Origin: an uncultured Dehalococcoidia bacterium
GTDB taxonomy: Bacteria; Chloroflexota; Dehalococcoidia; Lucifugimonadales; UBA1123
Assembly (NCBI GenBank): GCA_958296105.1
Contig: OY282441.1
Location: 1,461,800-1,525,799, forward strand
Direction: 5' to 3'
DNA: 64,000 nucleotides
Part shown: one piece after another, positions 1 through 9,487 of the stretch
How the letters are laid out: every line of letters starts with the position of its first letter
Numbering within the stretch: position 1 is the stretch's first letter
The notes under the pieces: model-generated
What the model saw: only the letters and a program-made list of their open reading frames with translations
Database searches by the model: none
What the model was told of the DNA's origin: nothing
Program-made: the position numbers and the translations under genes

Positions 1-2045
1 TCGCGCAGCGCGGAATAGATCGCGTATCCGTGTACATCCTGCGCCAGTTTCCGGAGGTCGAGAGCCGCGTTCTTGACTAGGCTGCGGTCCTGCCGTATCG
101 GAATCGGCGCGAATACGACCTTCCGCCCTCCGACGAACCGGTTGAGCAGACTCCATACCATATCGCTGCGTCGAGTATCCAAGCCGCCGATGGCGGGCGC
201 GGCGTTCGGGAACTCACGGAGCGCCTCGGCGTCGAATATGAAAGTGTTCGGGCCGCGGTTGGCTGATGGGAGCTGGGCGAGAGACGGGTTCTGCGCGGAA
301 GCGTGGGCGAGCGGTCGAAACACCTGAATTCCCCGCAGCATGTCAGGGGCGCGTTCGACCATCTCCGCGAACACCTGCGCCGCAGTCATGCCGTCAGCGG
401 AGGGCTGGTACCAGAACGGCGTCTCCAGGTGAGATGCGCCCTGTATGGAGAGGTCGTAGTAGAAATCCGGGCGCGTCGCGCGAGAGAGAGCGTTCTCACG
501 CTTCCTGTCCGGGAAGATGTCTTCGGGTTTCATGCGAGCGAGCGCTTCGAGGTTGTGGCAGAGATCGACAAGCTGCACCCTGATCGAGCTGCTGAACGGA
601 AGCGGAGGGTCGCCGGTCACTTCGCCAATGACAACATCGGGGGAAGCTCCGTCCGCAGAGATGGACCGCAGCAGCCCAACTACGTCGGGCTGTTCACGAA
701 CGACCGCGCCATCTTCACGGAGTACCAGACTGTCAAGTCGGCTGTCGTCGTCCAGTATCCAGACAATTCGCCTGTGGCGAACCGGTTCACTGGCGATCTG
801 GTAAAGATAATGTTGGAGCATCGTTCGCGCCATTGCTATGGATGCTCTGTCGGGCAGTTTGCGGTATCGGGAGCCGAATTTGCCGGCTGCGAGGTCTTCC
901 GCCTGCTTCTCGCGGCTGATGCGCGACACGATCAGCCCCCGATCCCCAGCCCGGTCTTCGACATTCGCGAGCCGATTTCCGGCGGCGTCATCCGCGCCGC
1001 CGTTTTCGAGCAGCAGCACGCTCAGGGTTACGTCGTCGCGATGGACGTAAGCGTCCGCAAGGTCGCTCAACAGACCCGCGACGATCTCGACATCAGGCGA
1101 TGTTATGACGCCGACTATCAGATCCAGCGGCTCCGAGTCGGGCGTTTCCGCATTGGCGGGCGCGTTTGCGACGTTCACGGGCTGCGTCAGAGTCGAACCC
1201 GTCCGCTCTTCCTGCGCGGGGTCATATCCGAACAGCCTACTCGCCCTGTCCATGAACCTTTGGCGCTGTTTTTCGGACATCCGAGAGCGATGCTTCCGAT
1301 AGAAGCGACGCAAGCCCTCGCGCTTGACTGCCGAACCGCGCGACGACAGCCGCTCGCGGTCCGGGTCTGCGTAATGCTCGACGAGGCACTCCGGGATCGG
1401 CGTGTAGCGTGTCTGCGCGAGGTCTGCGATTCGGATGCAAAGGTCACGGTCCGTCGTGCTTGGCATCGCTTCATCGAAGCCGCCCGCTTCCAGAAGCGTC
1501 CGCAGTCTGACGAACAGATTCGATCCCTGTATGTTCGGATTGCCGACCAAGAAATCGTCCGCGTCGAGACGGTCAGGCGCGGGCTGGAGCCTGCCGGGAT
1601 CGCCGCTGTACTCGTACCGAACGAGCCCCGCCGCGACCATATCCGCATCCGCCGCCAGCGCGGTCTCTTCACATCGTCGAAGATACGTCGGTCTCCAGGC
1701 GTCGTCATCATCGAGAACGGCGGCGAAGCAGCCCGGATTGGCGCGCTGGAGGTAGGCAAGCGCGGTGTTCCACGCGCCGGACGCGCCCGGAGTCCTGTAA
1801 TTCTCCAGATAGACGACCCGCGCGCGCTGCGCGGAGAAGTCGGCGACAACCTCCGCGTTGACGCGACGAACTCCGGCGTCGGAGTCATCGACTACGACGA
1901 GCAGATCCGGCGTCCGAGTCTGCGCCGCGACGGACGCCAGCGACCTATTGGCGAGATAACCTGGCCGGTTGCGAGTAGCCACCACCGCCGCGATCTGGAG
2001 GGAATTGGCGCGCGCTTCGTGCCTGCCTCGCTTGCTAATTGTCAT
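1..2045 (-). CDS. Two-domain GT2-type glycosyltransferase, C-terminus cut by window edge
   Basis: I read this frame directly on the minus strand. It is open from an ATG at 2045 to the window edge (681 codons) with no stop. Residues 15-270 look like a GT-A family 2 fold: an AVVATRNRP start, VVVDDSD near 51-56, GASGAWNTAL near 88-95 and an acidic LDDDDAW at 111-117. A second GT-A-like module follows from about 307, with ILDDDSR at 430-436. The start is supported by AAGGGA nine bases upstream. It lies 96 bases behind the SNF2 helicase gene on the same strand, so an operon is likely. The acceptor is unknown. Two DxD-type modules in one chain suggest a bifunctional or duplicated transferase. The opposite strand carries a long open shadow frame here. 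Confidence 0.75.
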   Translation of the reverse strand, partial: MTISKRGRHEARANSLQIAAVVATRNRPGYLANRSLASVAAQTRTPDLLVVVDDSDAGVRRVNAEVVADFSAQRARVVYLENYRTPGASGAWNTALAYLQRANPGCFAAVLDDDDAWRPTYLRRCEETALAADADMVAAGLVRYEYSGDPGRLQPAPDRLDADDFLVGNPNIQGSNLFVRLRTLLEAGGFDEAMPSTTDRDLCIRIADLAQTRYTPIPECLVEHYADPDRERLSSRGSAVKREGLRRFYRKHRSRMSEKQRQRFMDRASRLFGYDPAQEERTGSTLTQPVNVANAPANAETPDSEPLDLIVGVITSPDVEIVAGLLSDLADAYVHRDDVTLSVLLLENGGADDAAGNRLANVEDRAGDRGLIVSRISREKQAEDLAAGKFGSRYRKLPDRASIAMARTMLQHYLYQIASEPVRHRRIVWILDDDSRLDSLVLREDGAVVREQPDVVGLLRSISADGASPDVVIGEVTGDPPLPFSSSIRVQLVDLCHNLEALARMKPEDIFPDRKRENALSRATRPDFYYDLSIQGASHLETPFWYQPSADGMTAAQVFAEMVERAPDMLRGIQVFRPLAHASAQNPSLAQLPSANRGPNTFIFDAEALREFPNAAPAIGGLDTRRSDMVWSLLNRFVGGRKVVFAPIPIRQDRSLVKNAALDLRKLAQDVHGYAIYSALR

Positions 2046-2141
2046 ACTCGACCATCCCTTCGAGCAGTCCGCTCGTGTCGCCAACCCGCCGCTCCACCGT
2101 GCAGGGTGTCAATTTTGTGAAGGGCTGCGCACACGGGGGAT

Positions 2142-5045
2142 TCAGGGAGACTCTGCATCGCAGATATCCGCCGCTGCGAGAAGTACGAGGTCGTTCGGGT
2201 GGCGAAACTCGGAGCAGCGCCGCGCCAGTTCGGCCTCCGCCCGGGTCTTCATGCGCTTCAGGGTATCGCGTCGTACATTTGGCGGGGTCTGGTCTACGTG
2301 GCCAGCGCTCACAGCTTCGGATCGGAGCAGACTCCCAAAGAAATCGGGGTTGGCGCCCGCTCGCGCGCTGCCCCGTTCGGTGAAGATGGGGATGAGCGCG
2401 TCCCATCTGGGGACTCCCTGATCGTTCTGCCAGCGTATCTTGTACAGCGCGAGGGCGCCGGACACGGGTCCGCTCACGCTGGCGTACTCTCCCTCGAATT
2501 CGGGGGATTTTGCGAACTCTATCAGATCGCGGAAGAACGGGCTTGCGAAGTCCATAGGGACGACGTTCTGGCGTCGGACTGCTATCTGTCTGTCCACGGT
2601 GACGCGCGCTACGGTTGCGCGAGGCGGAAACTCAGAGTATCTGCCGCGCATCTCGTTCGGCAGCTGAATCTCCAACGTGCGCCCGTTGTGCAAACGGCTT
2701 CTGACCCTCACGCCCTTGAATGGGAGAATCCCCTCCAAGAACGCCAGGACGTCCTCTGGGCCAAACGTGTACAGGGCGGTCGCGGCTTGTGGGTCGTAGC
2801 CTTCGACATGGGCGAACAGAGTCTCTTGCTGGCGCTTTGCTTCCTCCGCTCGCTCGATTGCGCTGTCTATCTGATCTTCGGTGCGCTCCATGTTCATCGC
2901 CCTGCTGCTGGCGAGGATCGTCGCTATGTCGATGCGCTCCAGAAGGTCGCCGATGATCTCCGTCTCGAGTCCGTCTCTAAATTCGTCGCTGACTTCTGCC
3001 ATGTCCTGGGCGATGTTTTCCACCCGATCCAGCATCATTCCAAGCGTCTCGTTGTCAAAGCCGTCTTGTGACATTAGGTTGAATACGATGACCCTTTCCC
3101 GCTGGCCGTATCTGTACAGTCGTCCAGCGCGCTGTACCAGACGGCTGGGATTCCACGGCAGATCGTAGTTGACCAAGATATGACATCGTTCGTGCAGGTT
3201 GAGACCCTCGCCGCCCGCTTCGGTCGACACCATGAAATGCGCGGTTTCGTTGAAAGCGTCTATGCTGGCTCGTTTTTCCGCCAGCGACATGGAGCCGTTT
3301 ATCTGAACTGCCTGGCTGCGGGGGTATCTCTTCTTCAGCGCGCGCGCAAGGTAATCTTGGGTTCCTCGATATTCCGTGAAGACAAGCAGGCGCTGGTTCT
3401 GTTCGCGCAGCGGATCGACGATTTCGGAAAGGAAGTGGTTTAGCTTGGCGTCGTCTCGCTTCACCCGCTTCGCCGCAGACAGCAGCTCGACGATCTGGCT
3501 CTGCTCTTCTTCGAAGAATGGATTGGCGCCGACGTCGGAGGCGGCGATGTTGTCCGATATGTCCTCCAAGTCGTCCATGCCGTCCATCCCCTCATCGAAA
3601 GCGTCTTGCATCTCTTCGAGCGTTGGAGCGTTCGCATAGGGGACAAGATTCTGGTATTCGCCCTTCAGACGCGCCAGCCGCCGCTCTAACGCCAGCTCTA
3701 TTGCGGCGATGCTCGACGACGCCAGCTTTCGGTAGGTGGTCATGACGAAACCGATCGCCCTGCCTGTCACGCCGCCAGCCTCGGACGCCGCGTAGCCTTG
3801 TCGCAGGTATGACTGAAGCTGAAGGTCGAACGACCTGGCCATCTCCGAAAGCGGAACTTGCACCTTGTTCGTGGTCTGTCCCCTGAATATGAATCTTCCG
3901 TTGGCGTCGGTGACGAGGCTCTTGCGGTTGCGCAGAACCACTTCCGAGACAACGGAGGGGTCGCTGAAGATGCGGTAGAGCCTTCTATTCAAGTCTGGGC
4001 GCAGCAGCATAAGGAGATTGACGAACTGGGGTGTCCTGCCTTGGTGAGGCGTTCCAGTTAGGAAGATGAGGGAATCCGTCATGCCTTTGAGCTTCTCAGC
4101 CAGCTGGTAGCGTTGTGTCACGGCATGGCCTTCGATCTTGCTCAGATGGTGCGCCTCGTCGAACACGATGACGTCCCAGACGCCCGAGTCTCCGAATATG
4201 GGGCTGTGGCTGTCCGACTTGGCTCGGTCGATTGACACGATGACCTTGTCGAACGTCGCCCAGTGCGAGGGCTGGCTGATCTGAAAGTCAAGTCCATAGA
4301 TTCGGAAATCCTCGTTGAACTTGTAGCGCATCTCGTCCTGCCACTGGCGCACCACTCCAGCCGGGCAAACGACCAGAACCCGCCGCGCCTGACGTCTGCG
4401 CTTCATTGCGGCGAGCAGCAGACCGACTTCTATGGTCTTGCCAAGCCCAACGTCGTCTGCTATGAGCCAGTTCGACTGGTCGGATGTCATTATGCGGTGA
4501 ACGAGGTCGATCTGGTGCGGCAGAGGGTCGACGTCCAGGCGATCGAGCGCCCCCGTGACCTGATTCCACGAGTCCAGCGCGTATGCCAGCGCCTTTAGCC
4601 GGAATCTCTCCGGGCTGTCTGGCTCAGGGGCTTCCATTCTGGCGTACTTCATGGAAGCGTCCCTGATGCGTATGAGCTTTTCATAGGGAAGCCAACGGCT
4701 TTCGCCCGTGCTGTGCAGCTGGACCTGCACCATGTCACGTCCGGCGATTCTGCGATTGGTGAGCACGGTTGCGATTCCGAGCGTCTTTCGGGTGTTGGAC
4801 TTTGGCCTGTCATACACGACGTGGCCCGGTCTGAATCCGCTGCGCAGCTCTTCCACCGTGTGCCACTCGGTTGTTCTGGCACTTCCCCACTGCACCTCTA
4901 TTTCAGTCCGATTCCCCTCTCTTCGGCTGCTTGCCACCCGTCCCAAAGCGCCTTTGCGATCAGGATGCGACACCCAGCAGTCTTTCCCCGGTACGAGAGA
5001 GGATCGAGAGGGACTGTTCGACATGTCAGCGCTCGCCGCTACCAT
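2142..5045 (-). CDS. SNF2-family (RapA/HepA-like) helicase
   Basis: This 967-residue protein has a full SNF2 ATPase core: Walker A ADDVGLGKT near 196-204, DEAH box FDEAHH near 295-300, motif III LTGTPHQG near 330, and a helicase C domain ending in the motif VI stretch QRAGRLYRYGQ. Before the core are two small beta-rich segments (residues 20-125) like the tudor/SH3-type N-terminus of RapA. The C-terminal 300 residues are not recognised. Such proteins translocate on duplex DNA and remodel bound complexes. RapA recycles RNA polymerase, while related proteins (DpdE, DrmD) work in DNA modification and defence loci. The start overlaps the end of the upstream Trp-rich gene by 7 bases, so the two are probably translated together. 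Confidence 0.88.
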   Translation of the reverse strand: MVAASADMSNSPSRSSLVPGKDCWVSHPDRKGALGRVASSRREGNRTEIEVQWGSARTTEWHTVEELRSGFRPGHVVYDRPKSNTRKTLGIATVLTNRRIAGRDMVQVQLHSTGESRWLPYEKLIRIRDASMKYARMEAPEPDSPERFRLKALAYALDSWNQVTGALDRLDVDPLPHQIDLVHRIMTSDQSNWLIADDVGLGKTIEVGLLLAAMKRRRQARRVLVVCPAGVVRQWQDEMRYKFNEDFRIYGLDFQISQPSHWATFDKVIVSIDRAKSDSHSPIFGDSGVWDVIVFDEAHHLSKIEGHAVTQRYQLAEKLKGMTDSLIFLTGTPHQGRTPQFVNLLMLLRPDLNRRLYRIFSDPSVVSEVVLRNRKSLVTDANGRFIFRGQTTNKVQVPLSEMARSFDLQLQSYLRQGYAASEAGGVTGRAIGFVMTTYRKLASSSIAAIELALERRLARLKGEYQNLVPYANAPTLEEMQDAFDEGMDGMDDLEDISDNIAASDVGANPFFEEEQSQIVELLSAAKRVKRDDAKLNHFLSEIVDPLREQNQRLLVFTEYRGTQDYLARALKKRYPRSQAVQINGSMSLAEKRASIDAFNETAHFMVSTEAGGEGLNLHERCHILVNYDLPWNPSRLVQRAGRLYRYGQRERVIVFNLMSQDGFDNETLGMMLDRVENIAQDMAEVSDEFRDGLETEIIGDLLERIDIATILASSRAMNMERTEDQIDSAIERAEEAKRQQETLFAHVEGYDPQAATALYTFGPEDVLAFLEGILPFKGVRVRSRLHNGRTLEIQLPNEMRGRYSEFPPRATVARVTVDRQIAVRRQNVVPMDFASPFFRDLIEFAKSPEFEGEYASVSGPVSGALALYKIRWQNDQGVPRWDALIPIFTERGSARAGANPDFFGSLLRSEAVSAGHVDQTPPNVRRDTLKRMKTRAEAELARRCSEFRHPNDLVLLAAADICDAESP

Positions 5046-6235
5046 CTGAAATTGTCCAAACGCTCATCGGATAAGTATGGATGCCCCACATCGAGCGATG
5101 CGTATGATGACCAGCCTAAGTTGTCATGCCACTCTGCGAAGTCGTACCAGTCTTGCACAGAGAACCATAGGGGAGGGCCAGCGGAATGAGTCCTATAGAG
5201 GCTGCCATCTTCCCATACTGCGATTCTTCCGCTCCACGCGCTGGTGATGGATTGGAATTCATCACTTCCGGGGTTTCTCCAAAGCGTCATGGGCCTATCG
5301 ACTGCATCGGATTGGGCGCTGACGCGGCTCATCCAGTCTTCACCGGGATTCAATCCGGCGCGAAACAGCGCGAAGGACGCAAACGAGTAAAATCCGTGTT
5401 TCCACAAGGCGAGGCTATCCCACTCGTGGAACCAAGTCTCGTCTATGACTTCATCTGGCTGACAATCCAGTCGGCGCTGTATCAGCTCATAGCATTCGTC
5501 TCGGCTCAGGACTCCACGGCTAGAATATGTCCACCACTGATCGAGCCAGCGAGACCAGACAGAGTACTCCCACCACTGTGGAGTCTCACTCCACAGATCA
5601 TAGAATTGCAAGAATAGGAGGAGACTGTCGCCAGTCCACTCCTTGTCTTTCAGCCACAGCAGCCAGTTTCCCAGCCGCTTGGCGCTGAATTCTGACAGAA
5701 TCTCGAATATCTTATTGCGCTGGTCGCATGTTACGGACTCTATACCTGCGATCAGTGCGTCCAGTCTGAGAGTCTGGGAGGGGTTGGCGACTTCGCCATC
5801 GGAAGCATACAGCGCATCCGCAAGCTCGCTGTCGTACTCTGCCAGCGGCTCGGGCTCGTCCCAATAGTCGCCGTATGACTCCAGACCAGTCTCAGAACCC
5901 TCGTCCTCATCGTCGAACATATCGGACGCAGCCGGCTCGTCCTCCGCATCCCCGTCAACCAGCGTATCGCCCGTCTGAGCGCCGTTGGACGGAACAGTTA
6001 GCGGTGTGCAAGCTGCCTGATTGCTATTCTCATCGGCGTCGGCATCTGCGACGGCGGCATCAGTGTTCGTTAGGGATGACCGCGCCTGTACTGGCGCGCT
6101 ATGGACGACAGCATCATCATCGCCGCTCGGTTCGACGGACCATGGATCATCCTCGCTCTCATCCGCGCGAGTGGGGTCGATGAAGTCGCTGGCAATCCAA
6201 CCGTCTTCGAGCATATCCGCACCTGGGTCGCTCAT
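5039..6235 (-). CDS. Trp-rich acidic protein of unknown function, upstream partner of the SNF2 helicase
   Basis: The 398-residue product matches no family I recognise. Residues 1-150 are low-complexity and strongly acidic (Asp/Glu/Ser runs), probably disordered. Residues 160-398 look folded and are unusually rich in Trp and Tyr, with motifs such as NWLLWLKDKEW and SRWLDQWWTYSSR. There is no signal peptide or membrane segment. The stop overlaps the helicase start by 7 bases, which argues for a shared transcript and perhaps a physical complex. Trp-rich folds with acidic tails can be DNA mimics or adaptors, but that is speculation. Confidence 0.7.
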   Translation of the reverse strand: MSDPGADMLEDGWIASDFIDPTRADESEDDPWSVEPSGDDDAVVHSAPVQARSSLTNTDAAVADADADENSNQAACTPLTVPSNGAQTGDTLVDGDAEDEPAASDMFDDEDEGSETGLESYGDYWDEPEPLAEYDSELADALYASDGEVANPSQTLRLDALIAGIESVTCDQRNKIFEILSEFSAKRLGNWLLWLKDKEWTGDSLLLFLQFYDLWSETPQWWEYSVWSRWLDQWWTYSSRGVLSRDECYELIQRRLDCQPDEVIDETWFHEWDSLALWKHGFYSFASFALFRAGLNPGEDWMSRVSAQSDAVDRPMTLWRNPGSDEFQSITSAWSGRIAVWEDGSLYRTHSAGPPLWFSVQDWYDFAEWHDNLGWSSYASLDVGHPYLSDERLDNFRW

Positions 6236-6319
6236 CTCTACAACATACTTTCCACGTCAGGATGTGGAAATGCGCCGCTATATGGCTCTCACGCCGGCGC
6301 GCACATGAGTAAGCGCCGC

Positions 6320-7327
6320 CTACCTTTCCCACTCCTTCGCGCGCTTCATGAACACGTCAGGGTCGGCGAGCCATTCGGCGTAGCCTATGCTGCGGTTGTC
6401 TGTCAGGTAGTTGATTTTGGAGTCTATGCTGGCGAGCAGGTCTGTGTCTTCGACGGCTATGGCGAATCCGCCAAGCTCGACCTTGTCGTCCAAGGCGGCG
6501 ACTGCGAGCGCGTCGGACGATTCGGCGACGGCGTCTCGGTTGCCTATCTCTCCGCGCGCCACCGCGTCTATGTCGCCAGCTCGAAGCGCGTCCAAGAGCT
6601 CGTTTTCGCCCTCGACGTCGCCCAAGTAGATCACGCGGGGCATGTCGTCGCGCGGCGGGGTCAGGCTGCGCCTGCCCTCCATGTTGTCCGTCTGAAACGA
6701 GGACGTGATTACGTAGGCGTCGCTGCCGTCCGCCGTCAGCGCGCCGCCGGGCGTCTCTATCTGGACTCCCGAAGCCAAGACGCCGTCGCCGTCCACGTAG
6801 CCGACTATTTCGAGCAGGCGATGCTCTCCGGTGGTGCCGGCGAGCGCGCCCACGCGGTCTTCGCTCGTCAACGCATCGTACGAGGAGAGGCGATCTGCGT
6901 CTTCGGCGCGAGCCAAAAGCGACTGGCGAAAGGCTATGTGGCCGGACGTGAAGTCGACTACGGTTTCGCCGTCGTCGTTCTTGGTGCGCGATTCCAAGAT
7001 GGTGATTCCGCCGCCCACCATGTCGAACTCCGGTTTGACGGGGCTGAGCCAGATGTCGTCCCACAGCGCGATGGGCTTTCTGCTGAAGGACAGCCCGGCG
7101 CCGTCCATCGCCTCGATGGCGCTGAGCAGGTCGGATTCGTAGCCTAGATGGGTGTCGAATCCGTCCGAGTTCGGGTCTTCGTCCGCGCTGTGGCTGACGG
7201 GTGCGAAGTATGCGTAGAATCCGACGTTCACTTCTTCCTCCTGCTGGATGCACGCGGTCAGTGCGAGGCTCGCCAACGCCAGCGCAACAGCGCATGTGAT
7301 GGTTTTCAGATGGGTTCGAGAGAGCAT
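6320..7327 (-). CDS. Solute-binding-like lipoprotein (type 3 extracellular binding fold)
   Basis: The product is 335 residues with a lipoprotein signal: a hydrophobic stretch ending in LASLALTAC, lipidated Cys at 26. The mature part resembles ABC amino-acid-binding proteins: an ESDLLSAIEAMDG helix, MVGGGITI, and VDFTSGHIAFRQSLLAR like the FSxPY region. I chose the ATG at 7327 over in-frame starts at 7393 and 7480 because it begins the signal peptide directly, has AGGAG upstream, and keeps the palindromic repeat at 7381-7464 outside the gene. No permease or ATPase gene is adjacent, so its transporter is unknown or it is a stand-alone receptor. It ends 84 bases before the Trp-rich gene. Confidence 0.75.
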   Translation of the reverse strand: MLSRTHLKTITCAVALALASLALTACIQQEEEVNVGFYAYFAPVSHSADEDPNSDGFDTHLGYESDLLSAIEAMDGAGLSFSRKPIALWDDIWLSPVKPEFDMVGGGITILESRTKNDDGETVVDFTSGHIAFRQSLLARAEDADRLSSYDALTSEDRVGALAGTTGEHRLLEIVGYVDGDGVLASGVQIETPGGALTADGSDAYVITSSFQTDNMEGRRSLTPPRDDMPRVIYLGDVEGENELLDALRAGDIDAVARGEIGNRDAVAESSDALAVAALDDKVELGGFAIAVEDTDLLASIDSKINYLTDNRSIGYAEWLADPDVFMKRAKEWER

Positions 7328-7738
7328 CTTGGCTGCGATCTCCTGATGACGCCTCCGCAAGGTGGCTGATATGGGGGTATTCACCCTAACCATCTCCCTG
7401 CGAGGGAGAGGGGATCTGTTGGCTGTGATCTTCCTGCTAGTGAGAGGGGAGTTGTTGGCTGTGGGTATGGGCTTCAACATGCCGAAGTGTATTCGCGCGC
7501 AGTGGGGCTGTCAATCGTCAGTGACGCGCTGGAATTCAACGTCAAGGGCGCAATGATCAGCATGTTCGATAGCGGCTCAGCGGCGCTATCTATGGCGCTC
7601 CTGCTTGGGTTTGGAAGGGCGTAACATGGTAGAATCCAACTGTCAGGCGATGATACTCCGAAAGGCTTGGCGATTCTATGCGGAAACGGACGATTGGCGC
7701 GCGGTCGTTCGCGATACTCCGAAAGGCTTGGTGATTCT
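7328..7738. other. Intergenic region between divergent genes; repeats and a short upstream frame
   Basis: This gap separates the lipoprotein gene (-) from the ThDP gene (+). It holds a palindromic repeat with a partial direct copy (7381-7464) and a 44-bp direct repeat (7652-7695 and 7713-7756) with an 18-codon frame at 7678-7734. Promoters for both flanking genes must lie here, but I see no convincing paired -35/-10 boxes. Confidence 0.6.
7381..7464. repeat. Palindromic intergenic repeat (CTCCCTGCGAGGGAG core)
   Basis: The core at about 7394-7408 is a near-perfect palindrome of the type seen at six other places in the window. A GAGAGGGGA-TTGTTGGCTGTG segment occurs twice, about 36 bases apart. 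It is a REP-like or terminator-like element. Confidence 0.6.
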
Positions 7739-7756
7739 ATGCGGAAACGGACGATT
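7652..7756 (+). repeat. 44-bp direct repeat with 61-bp period at the ThDP gene start
   Basis: Positions 7652-7695 and 7713-7756 are identical except for one base. The second copy carries the chosen ATG (7739) of the ThDP gene. The first copy carries the same ATG and first six codons out of frame, giving an 18-codon frame (7678-7734) that stops 4 bases before the real ATG. Confidence 0.85.
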
Positions 7757-9463
7757 ACGGGGCATCCCTCGCGGGTCATGGTCGAGCAGCTGGCGGCTTC
7801 GGGCGTGAAGTACGTGTTCAACAATTCGGGGTCGAGGGAGGCGCTGTTCTTCGACACGCTGCACGCGCACCCGAATATCCACGGAATACTGGGGCTGCAC
7901 GAGGGCAGCGTTACTGCGATGGCTGGCGGATATTCGCAGGTGCGCGCCGATCCGGGCGTCATGGTCGTCCACCTGGGCGCGGGGCTGGCGCAGAGCATGG
8001 GGCAGCTGATCAACGTGTGGTGGGGCAGCCTGCCGGTGGTGGTGATCACGTTCGCAGGCGACACAGGCAGCTTCGCGGACAGGATCAGCCTCGACCTGAG
8101 CCACAGCTTCGGCCCGACGTCCATCGCCGCGCCCGTGACGAAGGAGAACTGGACGGTGGTCGAGCCGGAGGGACTGCCCGCCGCCATCGAGCGCGCTGTG
8201 CGCGTGGCGACCACGCCGCCCGTGGGTCCCGTCCATCTGGCGGTGTACGACAGTATGCTGGGAGCCGAGGCGATCACGACCGAGATCATAGAGGGCGGCG
8301 GCGCGGCGGTGCGCGCGGGCTATCCGTCCGACGATGATATCGAGCGGGTCGCGCTCGCGCTGCACGAGGCGGAGCGTCCGCTGATCTACGCCGGCGACGG
8401 CATCTGGAAGGGCGGCGCGGAAGCCGCCGTCACCGAGATCGCAGAGCGCTTCGGCGCGGCGGTGTCCACCGGACGCAATGACCTGCGCGGCGTGCCGATC
8501 AAGCATCCGCAGCACGCCGGCTACTTCGAGCGCGCCGTGGAGGCGCTGGAGCCAGACCTGATACTGGCGATAGGCTCACGGCACGGCGGAGCGGGGAGCG
8601 CGTCCGACTACGCGGGGTTCGGCGGCGGCGCGACTCTGATGGCGATTGGGGCGGACGTCGAAAACCTGAAGAACATGCCCGGCCTCGATCTTGCGATTCT
8701 GGCGGACGAGCGGCGCGCGATGGAGCGGCTGTCCGCGCTGGTGCGCAGCGAGACCACTCCGGGGCGATACGACTCTCGCCGACAGTGGGCGCGCGAAGGG
8801 GCGAAGAGTCTGCGAGACGAGCGGCGAGCGGCGCTCGGGACGGCGGCGCAGGGGGGCAGAGTGCGCCCGCTTGCGCTAATCGAATCGCTGGACGCCGAGC
8901 TGGAGCGCATCGGCGGCGGAATCGTCACCACCGAGCAGTTCGCGGTTCCGCAGGACGTGGTCGGCGGCGAGGATGGGGCGGGGAACAACATGTACATCCG
9001 TCCCGCCGGAGGTTCGGAGGGGTACGGCGTGGGCGCGCCAATCGGGGCGAAGCTGGCCGCTCCGGACACGCCCGTAGTCGGTCTGGTGGGGGATGGCTCG
9101 CTCTACTACGCGGACAGCGGGCTGTGGACGGCGGTTCATCACAGAATCCCGGTGCTGTACGTCATCACGAACAATCAGGCGTATGGGATAGTGGCGGGCG
9201 CGTTCGGGGGCGCGGAGGGCCACATGAAGGAGTCGGGCGACTACGGCGGAGTGGCGCTGACGGGAATGGACCCGACCAAGATCGCAGAGGGCTTCGGCAT
9301 GGAGGCGACCGATCTCGAAGACGAATCGAAGATCGGCGAGACGATTGCCAACGGGCTGCGAATCGTGGAGGAGGAGGGGCGGCCATTCCTGATCAACGCG
9401 CATCTGCCGATGGGGCTGCCGACGGGCGGAAGGCCGGCGAGCCAGTTTCTGCTCGCGGAGTAA
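7739..9463 (+). CDS. Thiamine-diphosphate-dependent enzyme, acetolactate synthase/benzoylformate decarboxylase-like
   Basis: The 574-residue product has the three-domain layout of the pyruvate oxidase/acetolactate synthase superfamily. The N-terminal domain carries the cofactor-activating Glu in LGLHEGSVTAMAGG. The middle domain has LIYAGDGIWKGGA. The C-terminal ThDP motif begins GDGSLYYADSG and ends NNQAYG. The substrate is not clear: it is probably a 2-keto acid decarboxylase or carboligase rather than true IlvB, as no small regulatory subunit is nearby. I chose the ATG at 7739; the frame extends to 7667, but the extra residues are repeat-derived. The SMP-30 gene follows 24 bases later on the same strand. 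Confidence 0.85.
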   Translation: MRKRTITGHPSRVMVEQLAASGVKYVFNNSGSREALFFDTLHAHPNIHGILGLHEGSVTAMAGGYSQVRADPGVMVVHLGAGLAQSMGQLINVWWGSLPVVVITFAGDTGSFADRISLDLSHSFGPTSIAAPVTKENWTVVEPEGLPAAIERAVRVATTPPVGPVHLAVYDSMLGAEAITTEIIEGGGAAVRAGYPSDDDIERVALALHEAERPLIYAGDGIWKGGAEAAVTEIAERFGAAVSTGRNDLRGVPIKHPQHAGYFERAVEALEPDLILAIGSRHGGAGSASDYAGFGGGATLMAIGADVENLKNMPGLDLAILADERRAMERLSALVRSETTPGRYDSRRQWAREGAKSLRDERRAALGTAAQGGRVRPLALIESLDAELERIGGGIVTTEQFAVPQDVVGGEDGAGNNMYIRPAGGSEGYGVGAPIGAKLAAPDTPVVGLVGDGSLYYADSGLWTAVHHRIPVLYVITNNQAYGIVAGAFGGAEGHMKESGDYGGVALTGMDPTKIAEGFGMEATDLEDESKIGETIANGLRIVEEEGRPFLINAHLPMGLPTGGRPASQFLLAE

Positions 9464-9487
9464 AGAAGGTATGCTTGGAGGAGCGCG

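Noticed and set aside
303-2120. 605-codon open frame on the plus strand
   Set aside because: It is antisense to the glycosyltransferase frame, which has clear GT2 motifs. The plus-strand translation is rich in Arg and Ala without any motif.
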